A stretch of 64,000 bases of DNA from Pedobacter soli (GTDB lineage Bacteria; Bacteroidota; Bacteroidia; Sphingobacteriales; Sphingobacteriaceae). This document shows, piece after piece, positions 58,720-64,000 of this stretch (the first letter of the stretch is position 1; the number at the start of each line of letters is the position of its first letter). The stretch lies in NCBI RefSeq assembly GCF_900101435.1, contig NZ_FMZH01000003.1, forward strand, positions 124,001 to 188,000. The letters are read 5' to 3'. Both the position numbers and the translations under genes were made by a program. The notes beneath the pieces are model-generated. The model ran no database searches and had not been told where the DNA came from. It saw only the letters and a list, made by a program, of their open reading frames with translations.

Positions 58720-59143
58720 AACCATCAGAAACCTCGAAGATTTGCAGGCTAAAAAGCTGGAGCTGAAAGTAGAGTATACCCTGAAACAAAACATGCTTAA
58801 AACAGATGCTAAAGCATACTTTCATCAGTTTACCTTAGGTGCGCTGATTAAAAAATACGCTACGCCCAGTAATTTGTTTAAAGCCGACGAAAAGCTGAAC
58901 ATCAGCAGTACAGCCATGTCATTACTTTTACCGATGATTATGAATAAAACCATTTTCAGGGGCGCAGGTTTTTTAACCAAAGCCGCTGTTGGTTTAGTTT
59001 CGGGTAAACTCGGTAAATCGCTTGATGCAGAACACCTTTCGGCCATATTCAACTCGGTAAAAGGCTGGTTCAGTAAAAAGAAAGAAAAAAAAGATAAGAA
59101 GTTTGTCGATTATGGCATCCCGCCAGATAGTGAAACGTATTAG
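58706..59143 (+). CDS. Hypothetical protein of the YtxH/holin-like operon
   Basis: A 145-residue protein that I do not recognise. The start at 58706 is set by the Shine-Dalgarno at 58693-58700. It has a helical, charged N-terminus (IRNLEDLQAKKLELKVEYTL). A moderately hydrophobic middle (SSTAMSLLLPMIMNKTIFRG and LTKAAVGLVSGKLG) could be one or two membrane-associated helices. The C-terminus is Lys-rich (WFSKKKEKKDKK). Overlap with the holin-like gene indicates translational coupling, so a shared envelope role is likely. Terminator at 59203-59236. Confidence 0.75.
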   Translation: MRSYKTIRNLEDLQAKKLELKVEYTLKQNMLKTDAKAYFHQFTLGALIKKYATPSNLFKADEKLNISSTAMSLLLPMIMNKTIFRGAGFLTKAAVGLVSGKLGKSLDAEHLSAIFNSVKGWFSKKKEKKDKKFVDYGIPPDSETY

Positions 59144-59202
59144 TTCAATGGTTCATTTGTCATTTGTCCACTAGTATACAAAGTGCAGAAGGCCATAACA
59201 GA

Positions 59203-59236
59203 AAAGCCTCAAGATTTAAAATCCTGAGGCTTTTTG
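59203..59236. terminator. Bidirectional terminator before aspS
   Basis: aaaagcctca-agat and atc-ctgaggctttt pair with one mismatch around ttaaa, followed by a T-run. It lies between the convergent envelope operon and aspS. Confidence 0.75.
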
Positions 59237-59271
59237 CTATAATCGTCACCTTGAATTTATGACGAATTTTG

Positions 59272-61017
59272 TTATAAATCTGTTTTGATCTTCAGTTCTT
59301 TCAATTGCTTCTCATCAATAGTACTCGGACTGTCGATCATCACATCTCTACCCGAATTATTTTTAGGGAAGGCAATTACATCGCGGATGGAATCCAAGCC
59401 TGCAAAAATTGAGGTTAAACGGTCAAATCCAAAAGCAATACCACCATGCGGAGGTGCACCAAACTCGAAAGCATCCATTAAGAAACCAAATTGTTTTTGG
59501 GCTTCTTCGGCGCTGAAGCCTAAATGCTTAAACATTAAAGCCTGTAATTCGCGATCATGGATCCGGATAGAACCACCACCAACTTCGGTACCGTTAATTA
59601 CCATATCGTAGGCATTGGCACGTACTTCGCCTGGTTTAGTATCTAACAAGGCAATATCTTCAGGCTTTGGCGAAGTGAACGGGTGGTGCATGGCATGGTA
59701 ACGTTCAGTTTCTTCATCCCACTCCAAAAGCGGGAAATCCAATACCCAAAGGGCCGAGAATGTATTTTTATCGCGTAAACCTAAACGGTTACCCATTTCT
59801 AAACGAAGCTCGTTTAACTGCTTGCGTACTTTATCGGTAGAACCGGCTAGAATTAACAATAAATCGCCTTTTTCAGTTGCAAATGCCTCGCTCCACTGTT
59901 TAAGGTCTTCTTCGTTAAAGAACTTATCAACCGATGATTTGATGGTTCCATCATCATTATGACGGGCATAAATTAAGCCTGTAGCGCCAATTTGCGGGCG
60001 TTTAATGAAATCAGTTAATTCATCTAACTGCTTGCGTGTATAGCTTGCTGCCCCTTTGGCATTAATACCCACTACCAGCTCGGCGTTATCAAAAACCGGG
60101 AAACCTTTACCTTTAACCAAATCGTTCAGCTCTACAAACTGCATGTCAAAGCGGGTATCCGGTTTATCAGATCCGTATAAACGCATGGCATCTGCATACT
60201 GCATGCGCGGCACCTCAGGTAAATCGTAATTGCGTACTTCTTTAAATAAAGTACGGATTAAACCTTCAAAAGTGTTTAAAATATCTTCCTGTTCAATGAA
60301 CGACATTTCGCAGTCAATCTGCGTAAACTCAGGCTGACGATCGGCCCTTAAATCTTCATCCCTGAAACATTTTACAATCTGGAAATAACGGTCGAAACCA
60401 GAAACCATCAGCAATTGCTTAAAGGTTTGCGGCGATTGAGGTAAAGCATAAAATTCGCCTTCGTTCATGCGGCTAGGCACAACAAAATCTCGCGCACCCT
60501 CTGGTGTAGATTTAATTAAAACCGGGGTTTCTACCTCGATAAAATCCAAAGCATCTAAATAACGGCGTACCGATTGTGCCATTTTATGGCGTAAAACCAG
60601 GTTATTGCGCACCGGGTTACGGCGTAAATCCAGGTAACGGTATTTCATGCGCAACTCATCGCCACCATCGGTTTCATCATCAATTAAAAACGGTGGTAGT
60701 TTCGCCGCGTTTAAAATTTCTAATGCTGTGATTTTGATCTCCACATCGCCGGTAGGCATTTTAGGGTTTTTATTGCTCCGCTCTACAACGGTACCAATGG
60801 CTTTAATTACGAACTCGCGACCAAGCGTACGCGCTTTCTCGCAAAGCTCACGATTATCGTCCATGTTAAAAACCAACTGGGTAATACCATAACGATCGCG
60901 GATATCGATAAAAGTCATACCGCCTAAATCTCTCGATTTCTGTACCCAACCACATAGGGCTACACTTTCGCCTAAATTATTCAGGTTTAATGCACCACAA
61001 GTTACTGTTCTTAACAT
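59272..61017 (-). CDS. aspS: Aspartyl-tRNA synthetase
   Basis: A 581-residue class IIb synthetase of the bacterial type. The OB-fold anticodon domain (about 1-105; [20 protein letters not shown]) is followed by the catalytic core. Motif 2 is [20 protein letters not shown] and motif 3 is [15 protein letters not shown]. The about 120-residue GAD insertion characteristic of bacterial AspRS lies between them (about 285-415). ATG at 61017 follows a predicted -7 box (61048-61041). Discriminating versus non-discriminating specificity was not assessed. Confidence 0.96.
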   Translation of the reverse strand: MLRTVTCGALNLNNLGESVALCGWVQKSRDLGGMTFIDIRDRYGITQLVFNMDDNRELCEKARTLGREFVIKAIGTVVERSNKNPKMPTGDVEIKITALEILNAAKLPPFLIDDETDGGDELRMKYRYLDLRRNPVRNNLVLRHKMAQSVRRYLDALDFIEVETPVLIKSTPEGARDFVVPSRMNEGEFYALPQSPQTFKQLLMVSGFDRYFQIVKCFRDEDLRADRQPEFTQIDCEMSFIEQEDILNTFEGLIRTLFKEVRNYDLPEVPRMQYADAMRLYGSDKPDTRFDMQFVELNDLVKGKGFPVFDNAELVVGINAKGAASYTRKQLDELTDFIKRPQIGATGLIYARHNDDGTIKSSVDKFFNEEDLKQWSEAFATEKGDLLLILAGSTDKVRKQLNELRLEMGNRLGLRDKNTFSALWVLDFPLLEWDEETERYHAMHHPFTSPKPEDIALLDTKPGEVRANAYDMVINGTEVGGGSIRIHDRELQALMFKHLGFSAEEAQKQFGFLMDAFEFGAPPHGGIAFGFDRLTSIFAGLDSIRDVIAFPKNNSGRDVMIDSPSTIDEKQLKELKIKTDL

Positions 61018-61040
61018 ATATAGTAATCTAAAATGAGCGG

Positions 61041-61048
61041 CAAAAATA
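61041..61048 (-). promoter_or_regulatory. Predicted -7 box of aspS
   Basis: TATTTTTG on the minus strand matches TAnnTTTG, 24 nt before the aspS ATG. Confidence 0.4.
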
Positions 61049-61158
61049 CCGATTTTGTTTTAAAGTTTCGAGTAGAAGATTTAAGGAAATTTTATGTCCT
61101 TAGATTTATTGTTTTTAACCACAAAGACACAAGGTGCACCAGGAAATTAGGGGTGATT

Positions 61159-61563
61159 TTAATATTTCTCTTCCAGCACAATTTCGATGGCAATTACTTT
61201 CCACTCGCCGCGAATGTTTTTCCAATGTACCATTTCTTCGGTTTGGATGGTTTGTTTTCTGGAGAAAAACAGCAAATTAGGTCTGATAACGATTGATTTC
61301 CGCGCAATTTTTTCAATAAAAACATCATTTTCGAAACTTGATTTTATACGATAATGGCTCGTATCAAAGCTTTTAGCGCCTTTAAAGTATTTCCTTAAAT
61401 CGATCGTATAATCGCGCTTATTCAGGGCAACTCCTCCGGCCGGCGTAAAAACAAAGTTGTGATCGAGTATAGCCACATAGGCATCTGCATCTTTATTAAT
61501 TAAAGCCTGATTAACGGCTTGATGTATTTCGTTTATCGCTGAAATGATTAAATCGGTTTCCAT
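61159..61563 (-). CDS. NTF2-like (SnoaL/DUF4440-type) protein
   Basis: A 134-residue cytoplasmic protein with the cone-shaped NTF2-like pattern: an N-terminal helix pair (NEIHQAVNQALINKDADAYV), AILDHNFVFTPAGGVALNKR, a run of curved strands, and EEMVHWKNIRGEWKVIAIEI at the end. Families with this fold include ketosteroid isomerases and many uncharacterised proteins. No catalytic residues can be assigned. A CACAAAG repeat lies between it and aspS (about 61115-61145). Confidence 0.7.
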   Translation of the reverse strand: METDLIISAINEIHQAVNQALINKDADAYVAILDHNFVFTPAGGVALNKRDYTIDLRKYFKGAKSFDTSHYRIKSSFENDVFIEKIARKSIVIRPNLLFFSRKQTIQTEEMVHWKNIRGEWKVIAIEIVLEEKY

Positions 61564-62127
61564 GGCATGAAGTTAAAGCTTTGTTGCAGGGTTTTCAAAT
61601 TAATGATGAACAGGCAAGTATTTTTCCACAAACAGGTGGCCAGCTGAAGCTGTAGTTTTTACCCTTATCTGCGTTAAAATAAACCATTTTACAATATGAT
61701 TTGAAAACGATCGTCAGTGCCCTATGGCCAATGCAGCCCTGCCATCCGCTTTATCCCGATGAATACCGATATATACCTGAACGGGATGCCCGCTCCTGTC
61801 AGGTTTATTTAACCCAAACCTGTGTTAAAACACCCAAAGTCTTGACTAAATTTCCGGTTTTTGCAGCTGCCCGGGTTAAATAAACCCGATTGAATGGAGG
61901 CCAGTTTCCTTCAAACGGGCCGGAAGAAAAGCGGGGCTGAAATGGCCAAAAGTGCCGGAGCATTCATTTTCTAACAAATGAAGCAGCATTCAGGAGATAG
62001 CCGATCATTGTTACGGCCATAAATCTAGCTCAGACTTAAAACAGATTTAACATATTTTTAAACTTTTTTATACCTTGATGCAACGTTTTAAAATCTCTAC
62101 TGTCTTATAATCAGAATATTCAAAATT
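61564..62127. repeat. Gene-free region with repeat copy B and the sigma-factor promoter
   Basis: About 560 bp without a convincing gene. 61703-61807 is copy B of the GCCATCCGCT repeat (copy A: 39066-39160), with ctgccatccgctttatcccgat and cccgctcctgtcaggttta aligned to copy A. The remainder is unstructured to my eye until the ECF promoter at 62082-62107. Confidence 0.6.
62082..62107 (+). promoter_or_regulatory. Predicted autoregulatory ECF promoter (AAC-N17-GTCTTA)
   Basis: AAC (62082-62084), a 17-nt spacer beginning gtttt, then GTCTTA (62102-62107), about 20 bp before the sigma-factor start. The same arrangement occurs at 3042-3067 and 49101-49126 on the other strand. A sigma gene carrying the element suggests autoregulation. 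Confidence 0.6.
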
Positions 62128-62685
62128 TTGGAAGCCGTATACATCGATAAAAACCTCGAACTAGTAAAAGAATGCATGCAGGGAAGCCGCGCTGCACAGT
62201 TTGAATTGTACAAACTGTATGCGAAGGCAATGTATAACGTAGCGCTGCGCATTTTAAATTATGAGGAAGAGGCCGAAGATGTTTTACAGGAAGCCTTTTT
62301 AGACGCTTTTACCAGAATTGTTGATTTTAGGCAGGAAACCACTTTTGGGCTTTGGCTGAAACAGATTGTAATCAACAAATCAATCAATTATCTGCGCAAG
62401 CGTAAAATGGAATTTGTAAGTACCGACGAAATAACGGAGGTACCTGACGAGGTGAGCTTTGATGATTATGAGGTGCAATTACAGGCCGAAGAAATTAGAA
62501 AAGCCATTACCGAATTGCCTGATGGCTACAGGGTAGTGTTGAGTTTGTACCTGCTTGAGGGGTACGACCATGAAGAAATTGCACACATTTTAAAAATAAG
62601 TGAAAATACAAGTCGCACACAGTATATGCGTGCCAAAAAGAAGTTAAAGATTATTTTAGAACAGAAAGGGATGAGAGATGAATAA
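62128..62685 (+). CDS. ECF-family RNA polymerase sigma factor
   Basis: A 185-residue sigma-70 family protein starting at TTG (LEAVYIDKNLELVKECMQG); no ATG precedes the conserved region. Region 2 is AQFELYKLYAKAMYNVALRI and DVLQEAFLDAFTRIVDFRQE, with LRKRK at its end. Region 4 is IRKAITELPDGYRVVLSLYL and YDHEEIAHILKISENTSRTQ. This two-domain architecture is ECF. The gene overlaps the next one by 8 bp, a typical sigma/anti-sigma arrangement. It lies behind an AAC-N17-GTCTTA promoter likely to be its own target. Confidence 0.9.
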   Translation: MEAVYIDKNLELVKECMQGSRAAQFELYKLYAKAMYNVALRILNYEEEAEDVLQEAFLDAFTRIVDFRQETTFGLWLKQIVINKSINYLRKRKMEFVSTDEITEVPDEVSFDDYEVQLQAEEIRKAITELPDGYRVVLSLYLLEGYDHEEIAHILKISENTSRTQYMRAKKKLKIILEQKGMRDE

Positions 62686-63208
62686 CGGCAGATTAGAAAC
62701 CTTTGTAAAAGAAAACCGCAAAGCCTTCGATGTAATGGAACCATCGGCAGCACTTTGGGCCAAAATTGAAAAGGAATTAGACAGCAAAAAGAAAAAAAAG
62801 CCGGTAAAGCTATATTTATGGATGAGCGCCGCAGCCGCTATAGTAGTGGTAATTGGTTTGGCCTGGCTGTACACCGCAAGAGTGCAAAACAACGATTTAG
62901 AAATCGCTGATGTTAGCGCTTCGTATGCCAAAAAAGAGGTTCATTTTGCAGGCTTAATTACCGAAAAGAGAGACAGTTTAGCCATTTTTGCCTCGGCCAA
63001 TCCCGAGTTGTATAAAAAGTTTACTGCCGATTTAAGAAAACTGGATGAAGATTACGAAAGATTAAAATCGGAACTACCCACTTCGCCCAACCAAACTTTT
63101 GTGGTAAAGGCTATGGTAAAAAACCGCGAAATACAGTTACAACTTTTAAAACAGCAACTATTAATTATAAACCAGGTTGACGATTACAAAAGGGTTAATC
63201 AGATTTAA
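62678..63208 (+). CDS. Probable anti-sigma factor (membrane protein)
   Basis: A 176-residue protein overlapping the sigma gene by 8 bp. The N-terminal cytoplasmic part is about 45 residues (NGRLETFVKENRKAFDVMEP, LWAKIEKELDSKKKKK). One membrane helix follows (about 50-68, LWMSAAAAIVVVIGLAWLY), then a periplasmic, helical, charged region of about 105 residues (NPELYKKFTADLRKLDEDYE). Position, topology and overlap all point to an anti-sigma factor. There is no zinc-binding HxxxCxxC motif, so it would not be a ZAS-type inhibitor. Function is inferred from context. Confidence 0.75.
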   Translation: MNNGRLETFVKENRKAFDVMEPSAALWAKIEKELDSKKKKKPVKLYLWMSAAAAIVVVIGLAWLYTARVQNNDLEIADVSASYAKKEVHFAGLITEKRDSLAIFASANPELYKKFTADLRKLDEDYERLKSELPTSPNQTFVVKAMVKNREIQLQLLKQQLLIINQVDDYKRVNQI

Positions 63209-63256
63209 AAAAGCGGAAAGACCAAAGCTAAAAGACTAAAGCTTAGATGTTCTAAG

Positions 63257-63388
63257 ATGTCTAAGGTGGTAAAAGACTTAAAACAAAAAATTGAAATTAC
63301 GCGCTTTCGGGAAAAGAATTTGGGAGGAAACGCTCACCGCATTGAATTGCTTACACCAGCCGGCAGGTTTAAGCCTTTAATGTTTTAA
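63257..63388 (+). CDS. Possible small ORF between anti-sigma and DUF4097-like genes
   Basis: An ATG at 63257 opens a 43-codon frame ending at 63388, 12 bp before the next gene. The product is basic (VVKDLKQKIEITRFREKN then HRIELLTPAGRFKPLMF) and has no recognisable domain. The 5' part lies in repetitive sequence (gatgttctaagatgtctaag). It may be a real small protein or chance coding. Confidence 0.2.
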   Translation: MSKVVKDLKQKIEITRFREKNLGGNAHRIELLTPAGRFKPLMF

Positions 63389-63400
63389 CAATTAACAAAC

Positions 63401-64000
63401 ATGAAAACAATAAAAATACTTTTAGCCTTTATGGCTTTAATAGCCGTAAAAGCCAGTGCCCAGGAGGCAACAGTTAACAGCCCGTCAGAAAAGGCGATTG
63501 TAGAAAATATCGAAAAATCTACTACGCTGGCTATGGTAAGCAATATCCAGACACAAAATGGGAGCGATGCAGAACGCACAAAATCTTTTAGCAAGAGTTT
63601 CAGTGTAGATAATAACGATAAGGTTAATCTCAACAACCAATACGGATCGATCGTAATTAAAACATGGGATAAAAAAGAAGTAAAGGTTGATATCGACATT
63701 AAAGCTTACAGCAATTCGGATAGTGATGCGCAAAAGCTCATTGATGGTGTAAGCATTGAAGCCAATAAAACTGGTGATGTGGTATCGATAAAAACCAATT
63801 TTGCCGACCGCGGTGGCAATAACTTTATGGGCAGGATAACCAAAAACGGGGTGACCAAACGTCGTGAACTTAAAATTTCCTATATTATTTACATGCCTGC
63901 AGTTAACCCGCTTACGCTAATGCAACAGTACGGGAACGTAAACATGGACGATTTCGCTGGCCCAACTTCTTTAAAAGTTCAGTATGGCAGCTTAACCGCC
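63401..64000 (+). CDS. DUF4097-like secreted putative adhesin, partial
   Basis: An open frame of 200 codons from ATG 63401 to the window end. Signal peptide about 1-20 (TIKILLAFMALIAVKASA). Then FSKSFSVDNNDKVNLNNQYG and SIVIKTWDKKEVKVDIDI, followed by beta-helix-like strands (NPLTLMQQYGNVNMDDFAG, LKVQYGSLTA). The alternation of Q-Y-G/N-Y-G turns with short strands is typical of DUF4097/DUF2807 putative adhesins. It is the third gene of the ECF sigma operon and is distantly similar in pattern to the GIN-domain protein at 2330-2974, which carries the same promoter element. The C-terminus is outside the window. Confidence 0.75.
   Translation, partial: MKTIKILLAFMALIAVKASAQEATVNSPSEKAIVENIEKSTTLAMVSNIQTQNGSDAERTKSFSKSFSVDNNDKVNLNNQYGSIVIKTWDKKEVKVDIDIKAYSNSDSDAQKLIDGVSIEANKTGDVVSIKTNFADRGGNNFMGRITKNGVTKRRELKISYIIYMPAVNPLTLMQQYGNVNMDDFAGPTSLKVQYGSLTA

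Noticed and set aside
61701..61883. 60-codon open frame before the sigma gene
   Set aside because: Begins in the GCCATCCGCT repeat and shows no conserved pattern.

Overview
The window reads as a chromosomal segment of a Bacteroidota bacterium, most likely Pedobacter or a close Sphingobacteriaceae relative. The evidence is the moderately low GC, GLPGLI and TonB/beta-barrel outer-membrane families, Bacteroidota-type -7 promoter boxes (TAnnTTTG), several TTG/GTG starts and an almost complete lack of Shine-Dalgarno sequences. I saw no rRNA, tRNA, CRISPR array, insertion sequence or prophage. The window cuts a TraB/GumN-type gene at its left edge and a DUF4097-like gene at its right edge.

Layout. 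0.6-8.2 kb: an ALDH7-type dehydrogenase, a GIN-domain secreted protein, a beta-barrel/GLPGLI pair behind a perfect 30-bp palindrome, a Crp/Fnr regulator and an AhpD-like protein. 8.3-26.7 kb: a pectin/galacturonate cluster. Extracytoplasmic enzymes (RG acetylesterase, GH43, CE8 pectinesterase, GH28, GH105, PL10) feed a complete cytoplasmic isomerase pathway (UxaC, UxaB, UxaA, KdgK, KDPG aldolase), with an ExuT-like MFS importer and a non-phosphorylating GapN that can oxidise the glyceraldehyde-3-phosphate made by the aldolase. No SusC/SusD pair lies in the window. 27-38 kb: housekeeping and peptide genes (lipoprotein, dipeptide epimerase, rhodanese, DUF4407, M61 and M28 peptidases, carB without its allosteric domain). 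38-45.3 kb: a thiamine locus with a NadR-like kinase, a TPP riboswitch carrying an 80-nt insertion, a TonB receptor, a divergent ThiE, a DoxX-like protein and a degenerate thiamine-pyrophosphokinase-like protein. 45-61.6 kb: TPM protein, a second beta-barrel protein, M49 peptidase, amidase, glnS, B12-binding protein, enoyl-CoA hydratase, an NtrC-type regulator, AI-2E exporter, a YtxH/holin-like envelope operon and aspS. 62-64 kb: an ECF sigma factor, its probable anti-sigma factor and a DUF4097-like adhesin.

The two observations I find most interesting are regulatory. (1) Three sites share an ECF-type promoter, AAC-N17-GTCTTA. One lies in front of the ECF sigma gene itself, the others in front of the GIN-domain gene and the 46.5-kb beta-barrel gene, which suggests a small autoregulated envelope regulon. 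(2) The TPP riboswitch has an 80-nt AT-rich insertion between its P2 and P4 helices, and this insertion matches a dispersed repeat seen again near 29.58 kb. Intergenic regions also hold several families of short palindromic repeats, including 10-bp-stem, 4-nt-loop hairpins inside the pectin operon.
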